From VRUE01 sp035260485 (GTDB lineage Bacteria; Actinomycetota; Thermoleophilia; Solirubrobacterales; 70-9): a stretch of DNA of 64,000 nucleotides. Both the position numbers and the translations under genes were made by a program. Below the pieces are notes generated by a model. The model saw nothing but the letters and a program-made list of their open reading frames with translations. It was not told the origin of the DNA and made no database searches. Positions 51,308 through 59,557 of the stretch are shown piece by piece (the stretch's first letter is position 1; every line of letters begins with the position of its first letter). The stretch spans positions 4,089-68,088 of the forward strand of contig DATFVC010000080.1 in the NCBI GenBank assembly GCA_035260485.1, written 5' to 3'.

Positions 51308-52711
51308 TCAGTCCGCCGCGGGGACCCCGCCGGCGACCACGTTGACGAAGTTCTCGAGGTGGCGGGTGGTCCAGCACTCGAAGGCGCCGTCGCAGTAGCG
51401 CTCGTAGGCGGCCATCACCGAGTCGCCGTAGTTCCAGTAGAGCTTCGGCTCGGGATTGAGCCAAAAGAGGCGACCGGCGCGCTCGGCGACCTGGGCGAAG
51501 ACCTCGGCGTGGGGCTCGCGGCCGTTGGTGCGGGCGTCGCCGAGCACGATCACGGTCGAGCGCGGGTCGAGGTCATCGGAGATCTCGGTCAGGAACTCGA
51601 GCCAGACGCGACCGTAGTCGGTGTAGCCGGAGACGTCGGCGACGCCGCCCTCGCTGGAGATCCGCCGGGCGATCTCGCGGAAGTCGCGCTCGTGCTCGAA
51701 GATCTCGGTCACCTCGGAGATTCGCTCGATGAAGACGAAGCTGCGCAGCTTGCGGAACGAGTCGTGCAGGGCGTGCAGGACCGAGAGGAAGAAGACGCTG
51801 GCCGAGGTGACCGAGGTCGAGACGTCGCAGAGCACGTAGATCTCCGGCCGCCGAGGTCGCTTTGGCCGGTAGCGCAGGTGCATCGGCACGCCGCCGGTCT
51901 CCAGCGAGGCGCGCATCGTGCGCCGCACGTCGACCACCCGCCCCTTGCGCCGCCCCCGCTGCTCGTGGCCGAGCGTCGCCAGGCGGCGCTTCATCTGCGA
52001 GACCGCGCGGTGCACGGCGGCCAGGTCCTGGGTCGGGCTGGTCGGCAGCGCCCGGTCGAGCTCCGCCAGCGGGCGGGAGGGGGGGAGGGTCTCGGTGCGC
52101 TCGATCAGGTCGCGTTCGAGCTCGCGGCGCAAGTGGCGCTCGAAGCGGTTGAGCTGGTCGCGGTCGATCGGCGGCAGCTCGGCGGCGCCGTCGGTGGCCT
52201 GCGGCTGGGTCCCGGCTGAGAGCTCCAGGGTGCGGCGGATCCGCTGCACGTCGACCCCGACCACCCCCGAGCCCTCTCCCTGGCGGCCGAAGGCGGCGAT
52301 CGCAAGCCGTGCCAGGTCGCGCATCTCGCCGTCGTTGCCCTCGACGATCGCCTGTCGGATCTGCTCGCGCAGCTCGTCGATGTCGAGCCGCTCGGCGCCC
52401 TCGTGGCGCTGCTCGGACTCGCCGATCTCGCGCTCGATCGCCTCGGCCTCCGCGGCGCGGAAGAACCAGCGCTCGAACAGCAGCTCAAACAACCGCCGGT
52501 CCTCCTGCGACTTGGCGATCGTCGTCGCCAGCGCCTCGCGGAAGTCGTCACGCGACTCCCAGGGAACCTGCTCGAGCGCGGCGAAGGCGTCGAGGATCTC
52601 CGAGGTGCCGACCGCCACCCCCTCGCTGCGCAGCTCCTCGCAGAAGCCGAGCAGCTTCGCCGCCAGCCCGGGGGGGCCGGTGTCAGCCTTGGGGCCGTAC
52701 GGGCTCGGCAA
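51308..52711 (-). CDS. VWA domain protein, CoxE-like
   Basis: A 467-residue protein starting at a TTG at 52711, overlapping the ATPase gene by 29 bases. The N-terminal half is helical and charged. The C-terminal VWA domain has the MIDAS motif in EIYVLCDVSTSVTSASVFF, with later TDYGRVWLEFL and TVIVLGDARTNG. CoxE-type proteins work with MoxR/CoxD ATPases as metal-cofactor chaperones, first seen in CO dehydrogenase maturation. No CO dehydrogenase genes are near, so the client is unknown. Confidence 0.86.
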   Translation of the reverse strand: MPSPYGPKADTGPPGLAAKLLGFCEELRSEGVAVGTSEILDAFAALEQVPWESRDDFREALATTIAKSQEDRRLFELLFERWFFRAAEAEAIEREIGESEQRHEGAERLDIDELREQIRQAIVEGNDGEMRDLARLAIAAFGRQGEGSGVVGVDVQRIRRTLELSAGTQPQATDGAAELPPIDRDQLNRFERHLRRELERDLIERTETLPPSRPLAELDRALPTSPTQDLAAVHRAVSQMKRRLATLGHEQRGRRKGRVVDVRRTMRASLETGGVPMHLRYRPKRPRRPEIYVLCDVSTSVTSASVFFLSVLHALHDSFRKLRSFVFIERISEVTEIFEHERDFREIARRISSEGGVADVSGYTDYGRVWLEFLTEISDDLDPRSTVIVLGDARTNGREPHAEVFAQVAERAGRLFWLNPEPKLYWNYGDSVMAAYERYCDGAFECWTTRHLENFVNVVAGGVPAAD

Positions 52712-53576
52712 GCTTCATCCCCACTCGCTCGGCGACCAGGTCGATATCGGTGCGGTGCTTGACGATGATCGACATCGATTGCTCGAAGGTCTCGCGGTCG
52801 ATGTCCTCGGCGCCCATCAGCAGCAGCGTCCGCGCCCAGTCGATCGTCTCGGCGATCGACGGCGGCTTCTTCAGATCCAGCGCCCGCACCATCCGCACCA
52901 CCTCGACCAGCCGCCGGGTCAGGGTCTCGGGCAGGTCCGGCGTGTGCAGGCGGACGATCTCCATCTCGCGCTCCAGATCCGGGTAGTCGAGCCAGAGATA
53001 GAGGCAGCGCCGCTTCAGCGCCTCGGTCAACTCGCGCGAGTTGTTCGAGGTGAGGACGACGATCGGCATCGAGGTCGCCGCCACCTGCCCCAGCTCGGGA
53101 ATCGTGATCTGGAAGTCGGAGAGCAGCTCGAGCAGCATCGCCTCGAACTCCTGGTCGGTCTTGTCGATCTCGTCGATCAGCAGCACCACCGGCTCGGGGC
53201 TGGCGATCGCCTGCATCAGCGGCCGCGCCAACAGGAACTCCTCGGAGAAGATGTCGCCATGGACCTCCTCCCAGCCGGACTCACCGCCGGCCTGGATGCG
53301 CAGCAACTGCTTGCGGTAGTTCCACTCATACAGCGCCTTCGCCTCGTCGAGTCCCTCGTAGCACTGCAGGCGGATCAGCTCGCGGCCGCTGGCGCGGGAG
53401 AGGGCCTTGGCCAGCTCCGTCTTGCCGACCCCCGCCGGGCCCTCGACCAGGATCGGCTTGCCGAGCCGCTGGGCGAGGAAGGAGACGAGCGCGGCCGACT
53501 CGTCGGCGAGGTAGGAGGCGGCGGCGAGAGCCTCCTTCGTGTCCGCCACGGAAGCGGGTGTCTGCGCCTCGGCCAT
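52683..53576 (-). CDS. MoxR/CoxD-type AAA+ ATPase
   Basis: A 297-residue ATPase from the ATG at 53576. Walker A LVEGPAGVGKTELAKAL, Walker B VVLLIDEIDKTDQEFEAMLLELLSD, sensor 1 LTSNNSRELTEALKRRCLY and the lid ERVGMKLAEPVRPQG are present. It probably remodels a client protein together with the VWA partner, whose gene it overlaps. Confidence 0.9.
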   Translation of the reverse strand: MAEAQTPASVADTKEALAAASYLADESAALVSFLAQRLGKPILVEGPAGVGKTELAKALSRASGRELIRLQCYEGLDEAKALYEWNYRKQLLRIQAGGESGWEEVHGDIFSEEFLLARPLMQAIASPEPVVLLIDEIDKTDQEFEAMLLELLSDFQITIPELGQVAATSMPIVVLTSNNSRELTEALKRRCLYLWLDYPDLEREMEIVRLHTPDLPETLTRRLVEVVRMVRALDLKKPPSIAETIDWARTLLLMGAEDIDRETFEQSMSIIVKHRTDIDLVAERVGMKLAEPVRPQG

Positions 53577-53598
53577 GCGGCGATGATAATCCGCTCCG

Positions 53599-53820
53599 GT
53601 GCCCGACCTCGCCCTCTCCCTCGCCACGCTGCTCCCGCACAGCGCCGGCCCCTACATCGCCCTAGTGCTGATCGGCTTCGCCGTAGGCATTGCCGGTCAC
53701 CTCACGGGCTCGCGCTGGCTCGTCGCGGCCGGCATCGCGTTGATCTTCCTCGGCGCCTTCCTCTTCCCGCTGGCGCTCAACCTGACCGAAAGCACGCCGC
53801 CCCAGCTGCGGACGCGATGA
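53599..53820 (+). CDS. Small membrane protein, leaderless promoter
   Basis: A 73-residue protein with about two to three helices (PYIALVLIGFAVGIAGHL, WLVAAGIALIFLGAFLFPLAL). GATAATCCGC begins at 53585, 8 bases before the GTG, the same promoter sequence as before the fmdB-like gene. Divergent from the MoxR gene. Function unknown. Confidence 0.6.
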   Translation: MPDLALSLATLLPHSAGPYIALVLIGFAVGIAGHLTGSRWLVAAGIALIFLGAFLFPLALNLTESTPPQLRTR

Positions 53821-53878
53821 TGGACCGTTTAGCCTTACCATTTCGCAACACAGCCCGATCCCTTCAGGAGGCCTCGCC

Positions 53879-54901
53879 TTGAGCCGACTTCGTTTCCTCT
53901 ATGTCCTCGTCGCCGTAACCGCCCTGGTTGCGACGAGCGCCGGCCTGGCCGCTTGCGGGGGAGGCAGCGGCAAGAGTGGCGAGAGCCCGCAGGCCGTCAT
54001 CAACGAAGCGACCTTGAAGGGGATCGAAAGCGGCAACATCGACCTCTCGCTGGGAGTCAAGGCGCAGGGTTCCAAGGGCGGCAACCTCGACGCCAGCCTC
54101 TCCGGGCCCTTCCAGGGGGAAGGCAAGAGCCTGCCCCGATTCGGCCTGACCGCGAAGGCGAAGGGCCGGATCAACGGCAAAAACGTCGATTTCGAAGGCG
54201 GGGTTGTGCTGTTTCCGGACCGGGCCTACGTGAACTACGAAGGAACCGAGTACGAAGTCGACCCGAACACCTTCAGCTTCGTCAAGCCGACGCTCGAACC
54301 TGCGCAGACGGAAGGGACGAACGGACAACCTGGTGAAGCGGCCGCCTGCCAGGAATCCGTCGGGGAACTGCAGGTGGGCAACTTCATCAACGGAGGCCGC
54401 AACGAAGGCAGCGCCGACGTCGGCGGCACGAGCACCACCAAGATCAGCGGCGATCTCGACGTCACCGGCGCGATCGACGCCCTGCTGGAAGTGGCCGAAA
54501 GCCCGGCCTGCAAGAGTCAGCTCGCCGCCGCGGGCCCACTGCCTTCCAAGTCGGAAGTCGAAAGCGCGAAGAGGGAACTGAACAGTGCCTTGAAAAGCGC
54601 GCACGTCGATATCTACGTCGGCGACGACAACATCGTGCGGCGCATCGCCGCGCAGCTGCAGATCGAACCGAAGAAGGGCGGCAGCGGACCGAAGAGCGCC
54701 GAAGTCGACTTCGACCTGAAGCTGACCGGCGTCAACGAAGAACAGGAAATCGCTGCGCCGAAGAGCTCCAAGCCGATCAATGATCTCTTCGTCAAGCTCG
54801 GCGTCAACCCGATCGAACTCCTCGGCCTGCTGCAGGGCGAAGGGGGCGGCGAAGGTCTCGGCAAACTGCTGAAAGGGCTCGGCGCATCGCAGCTTCGCTA
54901 G
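53879..54901 (+). CDS. Lipoprotein of unknown function (LppX/LprG-like appearance)
   Basis: A 340-residue exported lipoprotein (lipobox GLAAC). The TTG at 53879 follows AGGAGG by 8 bases. The mature part alternates beta strands with a conserved order: ESGNIDLSLGVKAQ, GKSLPRFGLTAKAKGRINGKNVDFEGGVVLFPDRAYVNYEGTEYEV, and VDIYVGDDNIVRRIAAQLQI. That layout resembles the half-barrel lipid carriers LppX/LprG, so lipid binding is possible but not shown. It is followed by the exchanger gene after 8 bases. Confidence 0.65.
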   Translation: MSRLRFLYVLVAVTALVATSAGLAACGGGSGKSGESPQAVINEATLKGIESGNIDLSLGVKAQGSKGGNLDASLSGPFQGEGKSLPRFGLTAKAKGRINGKNVDFEGGVVLFPDRAYVNYEGTEYEVDPNTFSFVKPTLEPAQTEGTNGQPGEAAACQESVGELQVGNFINGGRNEGSADVGGTSTTKISGDLDVTGAIDALLEVAESPACKSQLAAAGPLPSKSEVESAKRELNSALKSAHVDIYVGDDNIVRRIAAQLQIEPKKGGSGPKSAEVDFDLKLTGVNEEQEIAAPKSSKPINDLFVKLGVNPIELLGLLQGEGGGEGLGKLLKGLGASQLR

Positions 54902-54909
54902 GCAGTTTC

Positions 54910-55998
54910 ATGCGCCGGCCGAACGGCTGGCCCTATCTGCTGACACCGCTGATCCCGGTTGCCGTGGCCCTCGATCTGGCCGGCAGCCCGGCGACGGTCG
55001 TCTTCGTCGTCTCGGCGCTCGGCATCGTGCCCACCGCGGCGCTGATGGGGCGGGCCACCGAGGAGCTGGCGGCCCGGTCGGGACCCGGCATCGGCGGTCT
55101 GCTCAACGTCACCTTCGGCAACGCCCCGGAGCTGATCATCGCCCTCTTCGCATTGGGGCAGGGCCTGCACGAGGTGGTCAAGGCCTCGATCATCGGCTCG
55201 ATCATCGGCAACATCCTGCTGGTGATGGGGGCGGCGATGCTGGCCGGCGGGCTGGGACGCGAGAAACAGGTCTTCAGCCGGACGGGGGCGAGCGTGCAGA
55301 CCTCGATGCTGCTGCTCGCCGCCGCGGCCTTGCTGATGCCGGCGATCTTCGAGCTGGTTGAGGGAAAGGGTCTGCCGAAGCCCGGCGCCGAGCTCGTCGA
55401 CTACGGCTCGACGGTCGAGCACCTCTCGCTCGCGGTCGCGGTGGTGCTCATCGTGACCTACGTGCTGGGCCTCTTCTTCTCGCTCAAGACACACCGTGAC
55501 ATCTTCAATCCCGAGTACGGCGAAGAGGACAGCTGGGGCTGGTCGGTGCGCACCTCGGTAATCGCCCTGGCGATAGCCGGCGTGCTGGTCGGGGTGATGT
55601 CGGAGGTGCTGGTCGGCTCGATCAGCGAGGCCTCGCAATCAGCCGGGCTCTCGGAGTTCTTCATCGGGGTGATCGTCGTCGCGATCGTCGGCAACGCGGC
55701 CGAGCACTGGGTCGCGGTCCTCGTCGCGAGGAAGGACAAGATGGATCTCGCGGTCAACATCGCGATCGGCTCCAGCGCCCAGGTGGCGCTCTTCGTCGCC
55801 CCGGTGCTGGTGCTCGCCTCGATCTTCCTCGGCCCCCACCCGCTGGCGCTGGTCTTCAACGGCTTCGAGCTCGGCGCCCTCCTGCTCGCCGTGCTGATCG
55901 CCAACTACGTCACCCAGGACGGCGAGTCGACCTGGTTCGAGGGGGTCCAGCTGCTCGCCGTCTATCTCGTCCTCGGCATCGCCTTCTACTACGCCTGA
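54910..55998 (+). CDS. Ca2+/H+ exchanger (CaCA family, Cax/ChaA type)
   Basis: A 362-residue membrane protein with about eleven helices. The two alpha repeats are GLLNVTFGNAPELIIALFAL and IVVAIVGNAAEHWVAVLVARKDKMDLAVNIAIGSSAQVALF, each with the acidic residue needed for cation transport. It would expel calcium in exchange for protons. Confidence 0.9.
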   Translation: MRRPNGWPYLLTPLIPVAVALDLAGSPATVVFVVSALGIVPTAALMGRATEELAARSGPGIGGLLNVTFGNAPELIIALFALGQGLHEVVKASIIGSIIGNILLVMGAAMLAGGLGREKQVFSRTGASVQTSMLLLAAAALLMPAIFELVEGKGLPKPGAELVDYGSTVEHLSLAVAVVLIVTYVLGLFFSLKTHRDIFNPEYGEEDSWGWSVRTSVIALAIAGVLVGVMSEVLVGSISEASQSAGLSEFFIGVIVVAIVGNAAEHWVAVLVARKDKMDLAVNIAIGSSAQVALFVAPVLVLASIFLGPHPLALVFNGFELGALLLAVLIANYVTQDGESTWFEGVQLLAVYLVLGIAFYYA

Positions 55999-56096
55999 GC
56001 CGGGCTGGGCGGCCACGGGCGCCGCGCCCGCATCTGAGCCCCGTTCGGGTACGCACGGATGTCGCAGTACGCAAATTGCGCTACGGTGGGAAGGCG

Positions 56097-56711
56097 ATGT
56101 CCCCTCCGAACAGGGTCGAAGCGATAGCGGAGCGCTCCGAGCTGGTTCGCCAGGCGCTCGAGATGGCGCGTGAGCTGCACGACGGGACGGTTCGCGACGT
56201 CGGCGACGAAGTCCCCTTCATCGAGCACCCACTGGCCGTCGCCGAGCTGCTGGCAGAGCACGAGCTGGGTGACGAGCTGGTGGCGGCGGGCTTGCTGCAC
56301 GACACGCTCGAGTACACCGACCTCGGGCTCGGGGGGCTGCGCGAGCGCTTCGGGATGAAAGTCGCGATGATCGTCTGCGCGTTGAGCGAAGACTTCGAGA
56401 TCGAGGACTACGAAGAGCGCAAGAGGGAGCTTCGCCGCCGGGTCGCCGCGACCGGCATCGAGGCGCAGCGGGTCTTCGCCGCCGACAAGATCGCCAACGT
56501 GATCGAGGCGCGCGACGACTACGTCCTCATCCAGGAGGACGTCGACCTGGGCATGCTGGTCGATCTCGACCTCAAGATCCTCGTCTGGGAGTACGACATG
56601 GAAATGCTGATCGAGACGGACGAAGACGAGCCGCTGTTCAAACTGCTCCCCGAGGAGCTCATCGGGCTCTGGGATCAGCGCTGCACGCAGATGCGCGCCG
56701 ACTCGGCCTGA
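56097..56711 (+). CDS. HD-domain hydrolase (SpoT/MESH1-like)
   Basis: A 204-residue protein from the ATG at 56097; TACGGT at 56082-56087 suggests a leaderless start. An HD metal site is seen as PFIEHPLAVAELL and AAGLLHDTLEYTD, with RVFAADKIANV later. The order fits small ppGpp hydrolases or other HD phosphohydrolases. The acidic C-terminus (VWEYDMEMLIETDEDEP) is unlike SpoT. The substrate is uncertain. Confidence 0.7.
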   Translation: MSPPNRVEAIAERSELVRQALEMARELHDGTVRDVGDEVPFIEHPLAVAELLAEHELGDELVAAGLLHDTLEYTDLGLGGLRERFGMKVAMIVCALSEDFEIEDYEERKRELRRRVAATGIEAQRVFAADKIANVIEARDDYVLIQEDVDLGMLVDLDLKILVWEYDMEMLIETDEDEPLFKLLPEELIGLWDQRCTQMRADSA

Positions 56712-56718
56712 TCGGCAG

Positions 56719-57993
56719 CTAGGCGCCTGGCGGTCGCAGGTACACCGATTCCTCGCGGAAGCCGAGGGCGCGAGCGGTGGCGATCTGCACGGCTTCGTCG
56801 ATCGCCGGCCTGAACCAGCCCTCTTCCCAGGCGTCCGCCGCGACGACGTCGAGAGCCGTGCAGACGGCGCCCATGAGCTTGACCGACTCGATGATCGCAG
56901 GCTGGAACTCGAGCTCGCACAGTTCGATCGTGTGGCGGAGATCGATCAGGAGCGGGGCCGGCGGCACGTCGTCGCCGATCACGATCGGTCGCGGGCGGAT
57001 CTCACCGTAGATCTCGGTTGAGGCGATGTCGTAAAACGGCGCCAGCATCGGCCCGTCATTGCCGAAAAGCAGGCCGGTGTTCGCGCCGCGCAGCTCGGTG
57101 CAGCCGATCAGCAGATCGCAGAAGGTGACCTTCATCAGCGTTTCGACAGCCTTCTCTTCGCCGATCGCCCGCAGCAGGCCGCTCGCCTCGCCGAGGGTGG
57201 GCGTTCCGGTTGACAGCCTCCTCTCGGCGCAGTCCGGCGTGACGCCGAGCGCCTGGGCGAAGCTCTCCTGATGCAGGCGCTCTGCGCGGGGCCCCTCGCC
57301 CCAACGGTCGAAGCGCTTGGAGACGAGGCAGGGTTGGCCGGCGATCGTCTCCACCGACGTGTGGGCGACCGGCAGTCCGAGTTCGCGGTAGGCGAGGGTG
57401 CAGGCGTGCTCGTTGGGGACCAGCCCTGGGCGCTCGGGCGCTTCGGGCTTGACGATGTGGGTGCTGGGGACGCCTGGCTCCGGCCACGCCCAGCGATCGC
57501 TCTCCTCGTCACGGACGAGGGCGAGCTTGTGCCGCTCGCCGGGTAGGGCGAAGCGCATTCGTTGCGGGCGGGAACGATCGAAGAAGGCGCCCGGCGGCGC
57601 CTGCACGACTTCCTCCAGCTCGAGTTCGCTCAGCCAGGCGGGGCCGCTCACCTGGCACGGCTCCCCGATCTCCCCCTCGGCCAGGAAGGTGACCGCGCCG
57701 AGGCAGTCCCGCCCCATCTCCGCGATCAGGCGGTAGCCGTCGGCGGGGTCGAGGCCCAGCTCATGGGCGATCGCGTGGCGGCGGCGCCCCTGCGGCAACA
57801 GACCCTCGACATAGGCGCGGCTGGCATCGGGGCCGAAGGGCTCGCTTCGCACCGGCAGCGAGTTGCTGAGCAGGACTTTCCCAGCGCCGACCTCCTCAAC
57901 CGTCTCCGGCGCATAGGCGAAACTGTAGGTGTGCTCGCCGGCGGGGAACAGCCCGCCGATCCTCTTCCCATGCAGGTAGACATCAAGACTCAT
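56719..57993 (-). CDS. Solitary HipA-like kinase-fold protein, catalytic Asp replaced
   Basis: A 424-residue HipA homologue. SLDVYLHGKRIGGLF and FAYAPE form the N-subdomain 1; STHIVKPEAP, NEHACTLAYRELGLPVAHT and SKRFDRWG the kinase core; LIGCTELRGANTGLLF and APFYDIASTEIY the active site. Compared with E. coli HipA, D309 reads Glu (E300) while N314 (N305) and D332 (D322) remain. The regulatory S150 is Ala (149). Activity may be lost or changed. No HipB antitoxin gene is adjacent. A 12-base palindrome lies upstream. Confidence 0.8.
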   Translation of the reverse strand: MSLDVYLHGKRIGGLFPAGEHTYSFAYAPETVEEVGAGKVLLSNSLPVRSEPFGPDASRAYVEGLLPQGRRRHAIAHELGLDPADGYRLIAEMGRDCLGAVTFLAEGEIGEPCQVSGPAWLSELELEEVVQAPPGAFFDRSRPQRMRFALPGERHKLALVRDEESDRWAWPEPGVPSTHIVKPEAPERPGLVPNEHACTLAYRELGLPVAHTSVETIAGQPCLVSKRFDRWGEGPRAERLHQESFAQALGVTPDCAERRLSTGTPTLGEASGLLRAIGEEKAVETLMKVTFCDLLIGCTELRGANTGLLFGNDGPMLAPFYDIASTEIYGEIRPRPIVIGDDVPPAPLLIDLRHTIELCELEFQPAIIESVKLMGAVCTALDVVAADAWEEGWFRPAIDEAVQIATARALGFREESVYLRPPGA

Positions 57994-58028
57994 CCGGGTC
58001 CCCCCTGAGTCGTGTACTGGTCTCCTTT

Positions 58029-58040
58029 GTTCTAAAGAAC
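58029..58040. promoter_or_regulatory. Palindrome upstream of the HipA-like gene
   Basis: GTTCT-AA-AGAAC, 36 bases before the HipA-like ATG. Short, but this is the place where HipB-like repressors bind in hip operons. No such repressor gene is seen here. Confidence 0.35.
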
Positions 58041-58103
58041 CTAGACCGAATTGTCGCCGGGCGCAATGCCCCCCGGACGAATCGCCGGCTGTCGACCCCG
58101 CGC

Positions 58104-58574
58104 TCAGGTCGCGGTGAGCGCGGCCAGGGCCTCGAGCACGACGTCGTCGTGGGTCTTCGGCGAGACCTTGGGGAAGACCTTGGCGACCTTGCCGTCGGGG
58201 TCGATCAGGAAGGTCGCCCGCTGCACGCCCATGTACCTCTTTCCATACATCGACTTCTCGACCCAGGCGCCGTAGGCGTCGGCGACGGCGTGATCGGCGT
58301 CGGCCAGCAGGGTGAAGTCGAGATCGAACTTCTCGGCGAACTTCTTCACGGCGCCGACCTCGTCGGGGGAGACGCCGATCACCCGCGCGCCCGCCGTGGC
58401 GTAGTCGGCGCCGCGGTCGCGCACGCCGCAGGCCTGGGTCGTGCAGCCGGGCGTGTCTGCGCGGGGATAGAAGTAGAGGACGACGGTCTGGCCGCGCAGG
58501 CTGGAGAGGGTCAGCTCCCCGCCGTCCTGGTCGGGCAGGGTGAAGTCGGGGGCGGTCTGGCCTGCTTCGAGCAT
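58104..58574 (-). CDS. bcp: Peroxiredoxin, Bcp/PrxQ type
   Basis: A 156-residue thiol peroxidase reducing hydroperoxides. FTLPDQDGGELTLSSLRGQTVVLYFYPRADTPGCTTQACGVRD holds the peroxidatic Cys and a second Cys five residues on, the PrxQ arrangement with an intra-subunit disulfide. GVQRATFLIDPDGKV and the Arg pair are typical. Followed by no same-strand partner within the window's reach; two hypothetical genes lie upstream on the same strand. Confidence 0.93.
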   Translation of the reverse strand: MLEAGQTAPDFTLPDQDGGELTLSSLRGQTVVLYFYPRADTPGCTTQACGVRDRGADYATAGARVIGVSPDEVGAVKKFAEKFDLDFTLLADADHAVADAYGAWVEKSMYGKRYMGVQRATFLIDPDGKVAKVFPKVSPKTHDDVVLEALAALTAT

Positions 58575-58582
58575 CTGCGGCG

Positions 58583-58918
58583 CTAGTCCTCGCGGCCGGG
58601 GTCCTGGCCGTCCTCGTCCTCGTCCAGCTCCTCGTCGCCCTGTTCGAGCGCGGTCGCCGAGACGGATCCGCTCGAGCCTGGGTGGTAGTGGGTCTGGAAC
58701 TGCTCCAGCGCCCGGTCGCGGCGGTCCTCGTCGACCGGAACCTCGTCGGAGATCCGCACCCAGTCGGCCCCCTCGTAGTCCTCGAGGTTGAAGACCTCCT
58801 GGTCGAGCGAGGTCGAATCGTCGACGACGACCAGCACCTCGGTCTGCGGATTGAAGTAGGTCCCGGGCTGGTTGAGCAGCTCCTCGACCTCGTAGAGATT
58901 GTCCTGGTCGGCGGTCAT
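58583..58918 (-). CDS. Acidic hypothetical protein
   Basis: A 111-residue protein from the ATG at 58918. The N-terminal ~70 residues look folded (LYEVEELLNQPGTYFNPQTEVLVVVDDS, DYEGADWVRISDEVPVDE), and the tail is strongly acidic (DEELDEDEDGQD). No family recognised; the compact N-terminal part suggests a conserved actinobacterial protein. It lies 8 bases before bcp. Confidence 0.6.
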   Translation of the reverse strand: MTADQDNLYEVEELLNQPGTYFNPQTEVLVVVDDSTSLDQEVFNLEDYEGADWVRISDEVPVDEDRRDRALEQFQTHYHPGSSGSVSATALEQGDEELDEDEDGQDPGRED

Positions 58919-58928
58919 CGACTCGATC

Positions 58929-59390
58929 CTACAAATCCGTGAGCTGACGGTCGATCTCCACCTCCACGTCAAGCGGCTCCTCGCCCCGGCGCATGCGGCG
59001 TTCGTTGCGAGCGATGACCAGCTCGCGGACCTCGGAACGCAGCTTCTCGTCGATCGCGGGGCCGGCGGCGCCGGGCGCGTTGAGCAACTTTGTCACCTCG
59101 GCCTCGACGTTGAGCGGCGCCTCGCCGCGGAGCTGGCGGCGGTAGGACTTCGCTTCCAACATCTGCCGGGCCTCTGTCGCCTGCAACTTGCGGTCGACCG
59201 GCGGTTCGGGCTGGGAGAGCCGGCTCGGCGGCGGCATTTCCTGCTCGATCGCGAAGGGGCCTTTGCCGACGCTTTGCCAGAGCGGCCCGGTGCGGGCGAA
59301 GGCGATCAGGGCGATCGGCAGGGCGATGAGCGTGATCAGGGTCAGCGCGAAGCCTGCCTGGATGTCGATCAGGTCGCCTACTGGAACCAT
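58929..59390 (-). CDS. Membrane-anchored hypothetical protein
   Basis: A 153-residue protein from the ATG at 59390. One N-terminal helix (FALTLITLIALPIALIAFA) is followed by a charged helical region with two similar units, SYRRQLRGEAPLNVEAEVTKLL and RNERRMRRGEEPLDVEVEIDRQL. This internal repeat suggests a duplicated helical hairpin resembling short C-terminal SHOCT-like units. Function unknown. Confidence 0.6.
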   Translation of the reverse strand: MVPVGDLIDIQAGFALTLITLIALPIALIAFARTGPLWQSVGKGPFAIEQEMPPPSRLSQPEPPVDRKLQATEARQMLEAKSYRRQLRGEAPLNVEAEVTKLLNAPGAAGPAIDEKLRSEVRELVIARNERRMRRGEEPLDVEVEIDRQLTDL

Positions 59391-59424
59391 CGCCCCCAAG
59401 CCTAGAGCCTCTTCCCCCGCCCAT

Positions 59425-59461
59425 GGGCCTAAAACGTCGCCTATAGGCGCGTTCTAGGCCC
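59425..59461. repeat. Imperfect palindromic repeat, family B
   Basis: GGGCCTAAAACG and the near-complement GTTCTAGGCCC enclose a CGCCTATAGGCG centre. One or two mismatches from a perfect palindrome. Confidence 0.6.
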
Positions 59462-59503
59462 GTCGACCGGCTCGGTGGGCCATCCGCTACCCTTTTGGTG
59501 TGG

Positions 59504-59519
59504 TTGACTGACCAGTCAA
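59504..59519. promoter_or_regulatory. TetR-type palindromic operator upstream of acyl-CoA dehydrogenase
   Basis: TTGACTG-AC-CAGTCAA, perfect 7+2+7 palindrome, 38 bases before the GTG at 59558. Same layout as 15709-15724. Confidence 0.65.
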
Positions 59520-59557
59520 TCGGTTCACTCCCACTCGAGATAAAGGAGCTTCGAGCA

